Shown here: positions 24,097 to 34,222 of the stretch, one piece after another
Layout: each line of letters opens with the position of its first letter
Numbering within the stretch: the first letter of the stretch is position 1
DNA from: Bilabrum cf. latius
Lineage: Eukaryota > Bigyra: Bicosoecida > Bigyra > Bicosoecida
Direction: 5' to 3'
Length of the DNA: 64,000 nucleotides
NCBI GenBank assembly: GCA_965178125.1
Contig: OZ237736.1
Span: 1,178,001 to 1,242,000, forward strand
Made by a program: the position numbers and the translations under genes
Notes under the pieces: model-generated
Database searches by the model: none
The model's input: the letters and a program-made list of their open reading frames with translations, nothing else
What the model was told of the DNA's origin: nothing

Positions 24097-25548
24097 ATGC
24101 AGCGCCTTGGGGTGCTTCGGTCCAGGCTAGCGCCCAGATTCATTTCATCTGGATGGGTGCGTATGCAGCATGCAGCTGCAGCCCCTCGTGCTGCAGCACA
24201 AGAGGCTAAAGCAGCGGCGTTGGCATTCGCGGATACCGACGAGTACACAGAGGTGAAGCTGGGCTCGTAGCGTTGCGCCTCTACGATGCTCACAGACGCA
24301 AGATATTACAAGTCATAGCATGCGTTTGTATGGAGCAGGGAAGGCGGAGATATTGTGGATAACAGGCTCCCATGGAGAGTTGGCTTCAATGGCAAGGCGG
24401 AGGACATGCACACCGACCACGACGGCTACTTCATCTTTGAGTCGAACACTAGGTGGGAGGAACCCGTTGTAAACACCAACCTGAATCAGACTATGCGAGA
24501 CCGAGGCCTGCATTCTTGGAGGATTGGCCATGTGCAAGAGATGTTGCATCCGTCTAGGCAGTCCGGCACGACGACGTCGGCATTGATGGCCGTCTTGGAA
24601 GGCAGAAGCGCCAGCACTCCCGACAGGCGAAAGAGCCGTAGCATTTTGTCCATCTTCGGACAAGGAGGTAGCCCGAAGACCCTTCGGGGTGTGAAGCACG
24701 AGCTCATTAACTCTAGCCTGTGCGAATTCCTCGCGCGCCGCGCCGGCTGGTTCCCCGTGCAAATGCCTTGGAGCCTCACGCAGGTGGGACGGCAGCACGC
24801 CGATACCTCCATGTACGGCGGAATCATGTTCCACCAAGCTAGCTACACCGGCAACTACGCCTTCGGCACAAAGGGGCTCCGCACATCGAGCAAGGTCGAC
24901 TTCCTCTACCTCGACGACGCAGCCGGTGGGCTCTCCCCTGAGTTCACCGGCGGGCAGGCCACCCGTGCGGTTGCAACTAGTTCGTTCGCGGACAGTCTCG
25001 GCCACGTGAAGGCGGACCGGTTCCTGAAGCTGCCCCGGCCCACCACCGCCAGCCGCGTGGAGCTCTACCTCGACCTCAAGAACACGGTCGGCAGGGGTGA
25101 GAAGGTGCGGCCCCCCTCCAGTCCCAATGCCATTGTGGGACACGAGCTCTTCTGGCGCAAGGTGGCGGACGTGGTGGAGAACAAGATGATGCTAGAGCCG
25201 CTGGCGGTGCGAGGGAGCGAGACCAAGCCGCGGCGCCTGCCGCTGGGCAGCGCCACGCCGGAGCAGAGCAAGGTGAGGCAGCTGTTCGACTCGCATAACT
25301 GGTTGAATGCGCTGTGGGGCTCGGTCGAGGGCTCTGTCAACTCGCTCCCCGTGGCGGTGCAGCCGGGGGCCATGCGTCCGGTAAGGTTGCTGAACCGGCC
25401 GACCGCTGCCCGGATCCGCGATTTTTGGTTGACGGACAACAACTGCAGGTTCAACGACGTGCTGGTCAAGTGCAGTCTGACTAAGCGCTGGGATGAGAAC
25501 TTCCTGACGCAGATCCCGAGGAACTGGGTTGGGCCAGCACAGCGGTGA
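24097..25548 (+). CDS. Conserved-looking protein of unknown function, possibly mitochondrial
   Basis: Single-exon frame of 483 codons ending in TGA, with TAGs at 24268 and 24316 read as Gln. I do not recognise the family. The first 35 residues (MQRLGVLRSRLAPRF and on) are rich in Arg, Ala and Leu without acidic residues, as in mitochondrial targeting peptides. The body is soluble, rich in Trp, Tyr and His (FNGKAEDMHTDHDGYF, YGGIMFHQASYTGNYAFG), with no transmembrane segment and no obvious catalytic motif. Codon use and composition match the neighbours, so it is a real gene. The start was taken at ATG 24097, since the longer frame begins with TTG. Confidence 0.75.
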
Positions 25549-25802
25549 GCAAGTGCTTCCCACAGCAATGGTTGGGTGGCAAGTGCTTGGCACTACTTTA
25601 CGATGCCTAGGTGAACTGAAATAGACACCCGCTGTGTAGTCATTAAGAGCGTTGGCACTCGTGTGTCCGACTCATTTAATAGTTAAGCGAACTAATGCCA
25701 CCGCAAATGCCCCATGCCTCTAGGGGGGACGGCCTCAGGCTGCTGAGACTAATCATAACTGCGGGTAGCTCTTTCAGCTCATCATGCATAACTTTTGCAG
25801 CC
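25549..25802. other. Convergent 3' intergenic spacer
   Basis: 254 bp between the ends of the unknown + gene and SLX1. AT-richer than the genes; no gene seen. Confidence 0.5.
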
Positions 25803-27953
25803 TTAGTCTGGCGACGTTAAATCAACAACAATACCTGGCGTTGAATCGGCCAGCCCAGCCAACGGGCCAGGTGCGGAAGCGCCACCGCCTCTTGAGCTCT
25901 CGCCAGCCATTCGCCTGCTTCTCTTCTTTACAGGAGGAGATGGGGTGCACAAATCTATCGCAGCTAGCTGACTACCTTGCGCACGGGCCCCTGTTGAGCC
26001 AAGCCCATGCCCCGCAGCCCCACCCAATCCTTCCTCTTGGTTGCTGCCTAGCTCTTTGACTCCAGCGCGATATTCGATCGCTTTCGGATGCGATGCATCA
26101 TGTGGCCCACGAAGTCGTTTGCGCTTCTGGCTTCGTCGAGCAGCCTGTCTGTCTGCACCGCTACCCCTTGGCTAAATTGGATACAAAAGGGAAGGTCCAA
26201 CATCACCCTGGCTGCTATCACTGTTGCTGTCGCTGCCGCTGTCAGTCACAGATTTGCTACCGCTACTGCTGCAGCTGCTGCTGCTGCTGCTGCTTGATAT
26301 GTCGAGCGAGCGGCCTTGGTGTGCTTCTCTTCGCGGTGACCTGGGGGGTCCACTGCTGCGGAGACCTGAGCCGGGTCGTGGACGCCCGTGGCTTTGCTCT
26401 GCCGAGCACAATGGTCGCAAACTTTGCGTGGATGGCTCCTTCATCGAAGCGGCGGCCTTGTGTTCAAGCTGCCTGCTGGGTCTTGCCTTGCCATCGCGCG
26501 TTGCATCCTCGTCGTTGCTGCCGCTGCCACTGTCGCTGTCAGTATCACAAACAATCATACCGCCACTGCAGCTGTGACTGTCGCTGCCACTGCCGCTGTG
26601 ACTGTCGCTACCATTGCCGCTGTCGGTACTACTGACGCTGTGACTGTCGCTGCCACTGCCGCTGTGACTGTCGCTGCCATTGCCGCTGTCGGTACTACTG
26701 ACGCTGTGACTTCTACGGTCCACCTAACCACTACCACCGTCTATGCTCCCATCACTGCCTGGTTCCACGGACGAGGATCTTCGACGATGGGACTCTACTG
26801 AGGACCTGGCAGCCGGCTGTTGCGTCGTGGCCGGCAATTCGGTGCTCTCCCCGCTTGCTCCGACCATGTCATTCTGACACAGCGCATGCTGTACTCCGCG
26901 GCGAAGGCTCAGGCAGTCCTTCCACTGAACCACCTTTCCACATGCCGGACACGTCACCCTCTGCGGGAGAAGTCTCTGCTCCCATGCGCTAGTGGTCGAA
27001 TCAGATGCGGTCCTGGATGTACCCGACAATTCTGCATCCTTGCATCCAGCCGCACTGCCGGCCGCTGCAGATGATGATGCAGCCGAGGAAGATGACGAGG
27101 ATGCGAGCAGGACTGGCCTCACAACGCCTTCCTCAGCTTCTTCGCTCTTTGTTTTCTAGGCAGATGCGCCCTTGCAGGCAGGGTGCAGTAGGCAGGCGGC
27201 GTGCATGGGCCGCAAGCATGCAGGGCACTGCACCACCCTTGCCAACGGCACATCCTCGTGACACTCGTAGCAGCGAACGCAATGGCTGGCCGGATGACGG
27301 ACGCCGCTTTGTAGTCTTATTGGTGAGGCTAGAGAGGGGCTGGAGGCTCGACCGTGCAGTGATCCAGCGGCAGCCCCTCCGCCCGTTGCAAGCGAGCGCA
27401 CGAAGTGCACGGCAGCCCGAACGTCTGCGCGATCGAATCGATTCTGCACGGCCGATTGAATAAACTCGTCAACGGATTCGAGGCCTGCGGGGGCCCGGAC
27501 CACCGAGTCATCCCGCTCAGCGCTCTGAAACCATGCCTACGAAGCCGACAACCCGACCACTTCAGGGAAGGCAAGCGCTTGCAGACCCATGGCTCCAAAG
27601 GGCATCTGCCCTGCAAGCTGGAGCGCGGTATAGAATCTTGATTGGATTCTTTTGGTCCGCTAGCCAAGAGAATTAGCTTGTCGGCCTATGAGCGATCTAT
27701 TTGGATGCTGCAGAGCCCACTCGAATTGCAACGCTTGCACCTCGTCGCTGAATCCAAACACTATCATGACAAAGCGCCAGGGCCTTCCATGTCTAGTTGA
27801 CTTGGCCCCTCCCATGATGTCGCCATTGTGCTGTCGAATGCGTCTGTCTGGGCTATTCGTTTTCCCAACGTACGTCCTTCGACCCGTTGCAGCAACGACA
27901 AGATACACGCACCAGCACCCAGCTGACCTGCTTCGCGAACGACCTTTGGGCAT
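25803..27953 (-). CDS. SLX1: SLX1 structure-specific endonuclease (GIY-YIG plus zinc domain) with long disordered tail
   Basis: 716-aa single frame, ATG 27953 to TAA 25805-25803, with five TAGs as Gln. The GIY-YIG domain at residues about 13-85 shows CVYLV, TYVGKT, the catalytic-type RRIRQHNG and FEWALQHP with the metal-binding Glu. The C-terminal RING/PHD-like module follows: CYECxxxxxxxRVVQCPxC, then HAACLLHP, and after a Ser-rich insert RVTCPACGKVVQWKD. This is the usual SLX1 end, but split by about 80 residues of insert. Family members cut branched DNA in complex with SLX4. Beyond the zinc domain is an Arg/Ser/Gly-rich disordered tail with an exact 66-bp tandem repeat, basic patches and a terminal VVDLTSPD that looks like a SUMO-interaction motif. 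It is divergent from AOS1. Confidence 0.88.
26575..26706 (-). repeat. 66-bp tandem duplication in the SLX1 Ser-rich tail
   Basis: Two 66-bp copies, 26575-26640 and 26641-26706, differ by about one base. They encode a 22-residue Ser/Asp/Gly unit twice. Confidence 0.85.
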
Positions 27954-28266
27954 CAAGACTAACGTTTCAAAAACTTACAGCATGCAAACGCCCAAAGCGC
28001 TCAGGTGCTCATATAGCAATCAAGTTGATACGATAGTCGGCGCACATTTGCCCACATGAGGGCAAGCTCATCAGGTGCCACCAGTGGCCTCTATTGCTTG
28101 AGATAGTAGCAGAAGATATCGTGGAGATTTTTTTTGATCTTTTGCGTATCAGTGTCTGCTGAAATGGCGGTTCAACAAAGTTCGTAGATCTATACTGCGT
28201 ATTTGTTCTCATCCTCATTCCTCAGCCACTAGAGCGAGCATTTCCCGGGCTGCTCAGCTTGCTACA
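27954..28266. promoter_or_regulatory. Divergent intergenic region between SLX1 and AOS1
   Basis: 313 bp between the two ATGs, AT-rich around 28010-28210, with no other gene visible. It must carry the promoters of both genes. No specific element is recognised. Confidence 0.4.
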
Positions 28267-29791
28267 ATGTCCGAGAAAAGTGCAGCAGCCGTATCGATCT
28301 CAGCCTAGGAAGCCGAAGTGTATGACCGTTAGATTAGGCTATGGGGTGTCGAAGCGCAGCAGCGCATGAAGGGGTCGAAGCTGCTGTTCATCGGAATCAC
28401 GGGAGCATCTGCTGAGGCAATCAAGAATGTTGTCCTGTCTGGAATGAATGTCATTGTTTTGGACAAAACTATTGTGTAGACGCAGCACATTGGCGCAAAC
28501 GTACTGCTGGGCCCAGAAGCAGTTGGCAAGCAGGTGAGATTTTGAGTTGCCATTTGAGCGGAGTGCACAACACGCTTCCGATACCCCCTAGAGGACATGA
28601 GCTCTCCCCATCGTACCACAGAAAGATGAAGCAGCGCTAGAGTAGATGAAGAAGCTGAATCCGTACGCTCGCTTGTCCGTATCGAAGGCTTCGACAGCGT
28701 TGCCTGCCACTGAGGCTGATTTGGAGGAGGCTCAAATTGTTGTGCTAGGCAACGGCAGCGTACGTGACAAGCTAGAGATTGGAAATTTATGCCGCAGCTC
28801 GAACGCAAAACTGATGTGCGTCGACTCTCACGGCATGGTCCACAGCGTCCTCGTCGATGTAGGGGATCACACGTACAAGCACACGGTCACCATTGGAAGA
28901 AAAGATCAAGAGCCAAAGAAAATAGAATCGATAGAGACTTGTTCGACGCCCAAGATTGAAGAAATTTTCACTGGAGGTTGGGAGGGTGCTGCGCTGAAGG
29001 AGGGTAGGAAGCAGTCCAGCATGTCTGCCCTTGCAAACCTGAGCATCGATGCTGCAATTCTCGACGGAAACCTGAAGCCTTGCCCAGAGATTGCAGTGGC
29101 AGGCAGCAGTTCATCATCTTCGTCGTCTTCTGCCGCGTCATCATCCGAACGAGGCGATGGGGCAGTTCGGACGCTGTCGCAAGACTCGATAGCAGCCATC
29201 GAAGCGGAGCGAGCAGCATGGGGCAAGGTCGCAACAGCTGCTGCCGTGGCTGCTGCAGAGAAGAGAGGCCTTGCTGGGGCAGGATCGATGCTGTCGCCGT
29301 TTCTTGAGGCCGCTTGCCGGGGGTACCGCCTTGACTACGCGCCGGTGGGCAGCATCTCTGGAGGTGTGCTGGCAAGGGAGATCAGCAAGATCGTCACCCA
29401 GACGGATGCACCTTTCGCCAACGTGATCGGCATCGATGGCCTGCGGATGGAAGCTAAGGTGGGCAAGCTGCCACTGTCCGCGAAGTCCATTGAGGCTGCG
29501 GCTGCGAAGGCGAGGGAGCAGCTTCTGGCCAATGCTGGCGACGCAATGTCCTTGGATGACTCGAGTGATGACGATGAGGACGATGCCGTGGAGACGGTCG
29601 GCACCGGCAACGCTGGATCCGCAGGCGAGGCAGCGGGCACGGCAGCTGCCAGCGGGGCGGGTTCGAACGGGACGTCGGCCAAGGCGGCCGAAGATAATGA
29701 TTTGGATGATGACAGCGATGACGACGTCGAGATCGTCAGCGGGCCTGGTTCGAGCTCGAGCGGGAGCGGCCAGGCAGAGATGGAGAGCTGA
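28267..29791 (+). CDS. SAE1: AOS1/SAE1, SUMO-activating enzyme subunit 1
   Basis: Exons 28267-28533 and 28622-29791 (88-nt intron) give 478 aa ending in TGA. The first exon carries the ThiF-family signature YDRQIRLWGVEAQ; its Gln codon is TAG at 28330-28332, one of four TAGs. Then come the Rossmann-type LLFIGITGASAEAIKNVVLSG and, late in exon 2, YAPVGSISGGVLAREISK followed by VTQTDAPFxN, the usual AOS1/UBA1 closing motif. AOS1 forms the SUMO E1 with UBA2 and supplies the Arg of RxIRLWG to the adenylation site. It lacks the catalytic cysteine domain, as expected. The central region has a Ser run, and the acidic C-terminus ends with DDDVEIVSG, which could itself bind SUMO. Confidence 0.92.
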
Positions 29792-30029
29792 CAATCGTAT
29801 GAGGCAGTCACTGCGGCAAGTCAGCGTTAAGTATGCAAACTATAAAAGCACGTAAATTACATGGGTGTGCATTCCGCTAGGCCAATCAGGTAATCACTCT
29901 GCTACTGTGTCTAGTGTCAGCACACCAAGACACCGCACGCGGCCTAGTCTTCCCTACGCCGATGCTATACGATGTCCCAAGTCCCACCGTCTGATGAGCA
30001 CCGAACGGCGATGTGAATGCGAAAACAAG
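29792..30029. other. Convergent 3' intergenic spacer
   Basis: 238 bp between the TGA of AOS1 and the TGA of the beta-helix gene, with an AT-rich start. No gene seen. Confidence 0.5.
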
Positions 30030-31294
30030 TCACGGTGGGCCCTCGTCCGTGTGGTAGCCCACGAAGAGCGTTGCCCCGCTGGTGTACTTCGTGGGGCAGG
30101 ACTTGTCAGTGTACCCAGGTACAAGGCCAGGCCACGTCGTGAAATTCCGTTTGATCGGCACATCAACAACAGAGCCATTCTTGAACGCTCTAGACTCGTA
30201 AAACGGCATCTCGGCTGGATTCTGCGGAGAGTTGAACATAGCGTGGAGGGGAGAATAAGGGCAGGTCGTGGGCACCATGTCAAAGTAAGCGATCAAACGC
30301 AGCCGTTCTGGCAAGGCCTGTAAGAATGTACGAATGGGACCTCACGCAGTCGAAGGCGTATTCTCGGAGAGACGCGCTCATGCGGCCGCCAGAGGTCACA
30401 GCAAGCAGCGGGAACACCAGTGGTGGGGGGCGGTACGTTGAGTATGCGAACAGTCCGAGGACTTCGACAGCCGCCTAGTCCGTTGCGTTGAGGAGCCCGT
30501 GGTGCCCATTTTCCGTCTTGTACCCGAGGATCCACACGTCAGTGCCCTTGTCTTTTGCCACGACATCAGTTTCGGAGTTCTCGAGATCGAGCTGGCGAGC
30601 CCACACTTTCTGGCCGCGACAGAACGTCATGTTCGGCCCAACGTAATCACTGATGTAGACATCGCCAGGAGTGCCATGGTCGCAGTCAGCTCGATATGCC
30701 ACCCCTTGAACATCTTTAAGCACGATGGGCCGCCGGCTCTTGTGACGAATCGCCACATGCCCGTTGTAACCAGTGTACCAGCTCTCTAGCACCAGGGGTG
30801 GGTCGTTCTCGTCCCCGTCCTCCACAGTGAAATTAGCTCCGCCAGCCACCTGCGAACCAGCCACAGTGATCCGCTCGATGTTCTTGGGGATGCTTACATC
30901 TTCGTAAAACTGCCAGCTGTCCGGGTACTTGCGCTTGGGCGGGAAGTTGATCGTGGTAAGAGTATTGTCAGACTCCAGTAGTCTACGCTTTTCAGTGTGC
31001 CAGAGCAGTCGGGGACCCACCACTTTGAGCTGGAGTTTGGCCGATGCACTTCGTCAATGGAGCAATTGTACGTCGTATATTTCTCGTGTCCTGAGCCGCC
31101 CGAGATAATTGTGGGCTTGCTTGCAATGCTTGCTACACAAGGTGATTGATTGAGAACAAGGTGGCCATTGGGGCTCCACACTAGGATCGTGCTGTAGATC
31201 AAGCGGCGAATTGGTCTAACCTGGCACACTGGCGCAGCTTTCCAAACGGTGCCTCCCCGAGTTGATACAGCCTGCCAATAGATACAGTATTCAT
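30030..31294 (-). CDS. Secreted right-handed beta-helix protein (pectate-lyase-3-like superfamily), frame interrupted
   Basis: The core at 30980-30350 has KYPDSWQFYEDVSIP, VLESWYTGYNGHV, PIVLKDV, GDVYISDYVG, the signature GQKVWARQLDLEN, WILGYKTENGHHG and VEVLGLFAYST. I associate this order with the beta-helix (Pectate_lyase_3-type) family of secreted carbohydrate-active or wall-binding proteins. One TAG (30477-30475) is read as Gln. The frame must change twice to keep homology: at about 30986-30973 and at about 30345-30318. A GT...AG segment of 14 and 28 nt respectively would restore the frame, but sequence indels are as likely. The upstream part (from about 31230) has CSIDEVHRP and WWVPDCSGTL and looks coding. 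The true start is unclear; an ATG at 31294 overlaps the COQ3 stop. Ends at TGA 30032-30030. Activity cannot be deduced. Confidence 0.55.
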
Positions 31295-32320
31295 GGGTCC
31301 TGCTTCAATGGTTGCTTCCAAGCTGCAATGCCGTAGTTGACATCAGTGGACCTGGTCTGCCTCCACGCATTCAAAGCCGGAAGGTACTGAAATCCCCGCA
31401 CAGCAGTCACTTCCATGCCAGCTTTCTCAAACGCTGCCTCTAATTCCGAAGGGGTGACGAACTTCTCCCACTGGTGGGTACCCTTGGGCACGAGCCCAAC
31501 TAGTCTCTCCGCACCCACAATCGCTTCTGCATAGCTCCTGCTGGTCTTGTTGATGGTAGTAATCACGGATGACCCACCTGGCTTGACCATCCCTAATATG
31601 GCCCCCAAAAAAATGTCTAGATCCTTGACGTGCTCGACGACCTCGCTGGACACCACGCAGTCGAACGTCTCGCCGGACTCTGCCAGGTCCTCCACAGTCG
31701 TGCAGCGATACTCGAGCCTATTTCTATGAGATGGATCAGGAAGACTACGTCTTCGCTGCTCCGCTGCGCCTATGTTAGCCTCACCGGCGTCAATTCCAAC
31801 GACATCCGCACCAAGTCGTGCTAGGGGCTGCGATGAGCCTGATACAGTCAAAATGGCAGTATTGCACATCATCAGCGAAATGAAGACCACTGCAGCAAAC
31901 CTTATCTTACCTCAGAGAGGATTCCACCGCCACAACCAGCGTCCAATATACGAATGCCGCGAAGGCCCAAAGCTGGGGTTCCTCGCTGGAGAGACTGTGC
32001 CCGATTGATGGTATCGACGACAAGCGGCACTCGGACCGCGTTCATTTTATGCAAAGCACCGAATTCGGCGCTGTTGGAATCCCACCACTTCTATGCCATG
32101 GAGTTGAACATGTCGATTTCGGCAACGTCAACTGTGCTAAATTGCCTACATTGCCGCGCCTGATGGGTGTATGCACCCGATGAAACGCGCAAGAGCTTAT
32201 CAACGGCCCTGCTGCATCGTGATAGCATGGACTAGGCGGTACGGAGGGCAGAATGCCTGCGCTGGGCTGCGAACTGCGAGCGATTTTGCATTTTGATTCT
32301 TGAAGCAGTGCTCTCGTCAT
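31291..32320 (-). CDS. COQ3: COQ3/UbiG ubiquinone biosynthesis O-methyltransferase
   Basis: SAM-dependent methyltransferase for both O-methylations in ubiquinone synthesis, expected in mitochondria. The body reads TVDVAEIDMF, then KWWDSN, LHKMNAVRV, the SAM motif RILDAGCGGGILSE, an 83-nt intron (31910-31828), PLARLGADVVGIDA, CVVSSEVVEHV, LGMVKPGG and THQWEKFVTPSEL, ending at TGA 31293-31291. This is the UbiG order. A TAG sits in MFNSMA-TAG-KWW. The first exon is less certain: an ATG at 32320 opens an Arg/Ser-rich peptide suitable for mitochondrial import, but it is in another frame. An intron of about 68 nt ending at the AG before CACAGTTGACG (about 32137) would join it. Total roughly 300 aa. 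Confidence 0.8.
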
Positions 32321-32492
32321 CCGGCGCTAGCGAGACCATCGCTGTCTCTCACGCCTATACATGGCATGACTTTCAGCAGTGAATATGTTGCAGCTGCGAC
32401 AAAACACAGCCACGGCTTATTAACCAAGGGCGAGGCTCTGTGTAAGGCGCTCACTCCGCCCCGCGCGGCAAATCCGGCCAGGTGCGTGGTGG

Positions 32493-34116
32493 TCACGTGC
32501 TCTTCCTGCTGCCTCTCCTTCGCCTGACTTTCGCATCGCCGTCATCTTCCTCTTCAGATGAGTCGTTCCGGCCAGCCTCATCGCCACCCTCTTCGTGCTC
32601 CTCCTTCTCGTCCTCCTCTTCCTTGCCGCCCTCATGAAGTCCGCCCTTGGCCCTCTCGGCAGCCTCCGCCGCCTCCTCGTCCACCTCCTCTGTGTACTGC
32701 ATCAGCGCCTCGATGTCTCCCATCACGATTGCACTAGTCACGAGGGCAAGCAGAAGAGCCGGGACCAGGTACAGCAGCGCGGGCTGCGCGTGCTGGAACA
32801 GCTGCATCACCACCAGCGTGACGGACATGCCGCCCACGTAGTACGACAAGCCCAGCCCGAAGTGGGGCTTGAAGAAGGACAGCTGGCGTGCGCTGCCGCC
32901 CGGCGTGCCCGGCTTCAGCAGAAGAGCCTGGCCCTCGCTGCTTGCTCTGGATCTCGACACGTGCCCGCCTGAATTCGAATCCGCATCCGCATCCGCATCC
33001 GCATCTGCATCAGAATTGGACTTTGAGAGATCCCCGGATGGGGATGGCGTGGTCGGGTCCTCGTTGTCCTAGAAGGCAGGCAGCGCGGCGGATCGGGGCA
33101 GCCAGTGGCCTGCCCTGAGAGCGTCGAAGCGCAGTAGGAGCGCCAGGAACGCGCCCGGCAGCACGATGTCTCCCAGCCCGAGCATGTTCTTCGGACCCCC
33201 CGCACCCGGTATGGGGTACAGCAGCTTGATAGGGACATCCAGGTTGGTCGCTACCTCTTGCATCATCTTGGTGCCGAACACCATGACCACGTCGTACACG
33301 AAGAGGCCGGCCAGGAGCATGGCCCCCGTGGAGGGAGAGCCCAAGTTGAGGAGGCCGATGGACGAGAGGCAGACCAGCACTGCCACCGCGTTGTTGAGCA
33401 GCCAACCCAGCTCGTCAGATTCGACGAATCGCTCGGCTGATACTAGGGCAATCCCCAGGATGCCACCGATGATCCCAGTGAGGGTGACCGGAACGTTTAG
33501 CCACGGGACCGTGAACAACACCCGGTCCGGCCGTTGCTGCACAGGATGGGGGCACAGGGAGTGCTAGAGGGCGGGGCTTCATGGGAAACGTATCCAAGAG
33601 ATGCATGATATGCACCGAAAAGGTACACTGGACTACTCACTCCGTACAGTGCTTGCTGCATAAATCCCCCGATCAACCCGCCTATCGATAGGGAGGCGAT
33701 CAAGCTGAAGTACACGGAGACCAGGAATCCGGTCCAGCTGGGATCCACGTACCGTACTCCAATATAAAGGGCCACAAGAACTCCCCCCAATTGGATGGGC
33801 ATCATCATCGCATCTTTTGCGGACATTGCAACAGCTTCTTGCTGATCCTGCGCAGCAGCATCAAGCAGAGATCTTTCAAGCATCTAAACGCAAAAAAGAC
33901 AGGTATTAAGTACTATTGGATAGTCGATCTAACCTCTTCTTCGTCCAGTACGGCAGACTGAGCCAATGGAATGTGGGCACCGGCGTAGATGATCATGGAC
34001 GACGAAGCGATCACGTTAAACTCTATCGGGAGAATTTCCAAGACCATGCCGACATGGAGCAGGAGAAGACCGACTACAGGAATCAATATGTGCAGACTGA
34101 AGAGATTTGCTGCCAT
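32493..34116 (-). CDS. HM13: Signal peptide peptidase (presenilin-type intramembrane aspartyl protease)
   Basis: Three exons, 34116-33934, 33883-33641 and 33536-32493, with introns of 50 and 104 nt, give 489 aa and end in TGA. Motifs: catalytic YDVVMVFGT near 33290, catalytic GLGDIVLPG with LLLRFD near 33150, and the PALLYLVP box near 32770, all in SPP order. Multiple hydrophobic segments are visible; the first (MAANLFSLHILIPVVGLLLL) could be a signal or first membrane helix. One TAG (33071-33069) precedes an acidic linker with an Asp-Ala dipeptide repeat, inserted between the GLGD helix and the PAL helix. The C-terminus is highly charged (EEE, RRRRGSRK). SPP cleaves signal-peptide remnants in the ER membrane. 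Confidence 0.92.
32983..33010 (-). repeat. GCATCC hexanucleotide run in the SPP linker
   Basis: Four to five imperfect copies of GCATCC (plus strand) encode the Asp-Ala dipeptide repeat in the signal peptide peptidase linker. A simple-sequence repeat of likely variable length. Confidence 0.75.
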
Positions 34117-34222
34117 CTTGGGCGGTTCTCAATGAAATCCTGCGACCGGCTGGTTGGCAAGGTGGTTGCGACCGCTCTCCGGTTGCCGTTGCGAGCTTAC
34201 TTCAATCGCATATTTTGCAACA
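34117..34222. promoter_or_regulatory. Divergent intergenic region, SPP and the 34223 gene
   Basis: 106 bp between opposite ATGs. No named motif recognised; a shared or bidirectional promoter is inferred. Confidence 0.35.

Noticed and set aside
32137-32149. 13-nt GT-AG segment as a COQ3 intron
   Set aside because: Removing it leads straight into a TGA, so it cannot join the first exon to the methyltransferase frame; a longer intron ending at the same AG fits.
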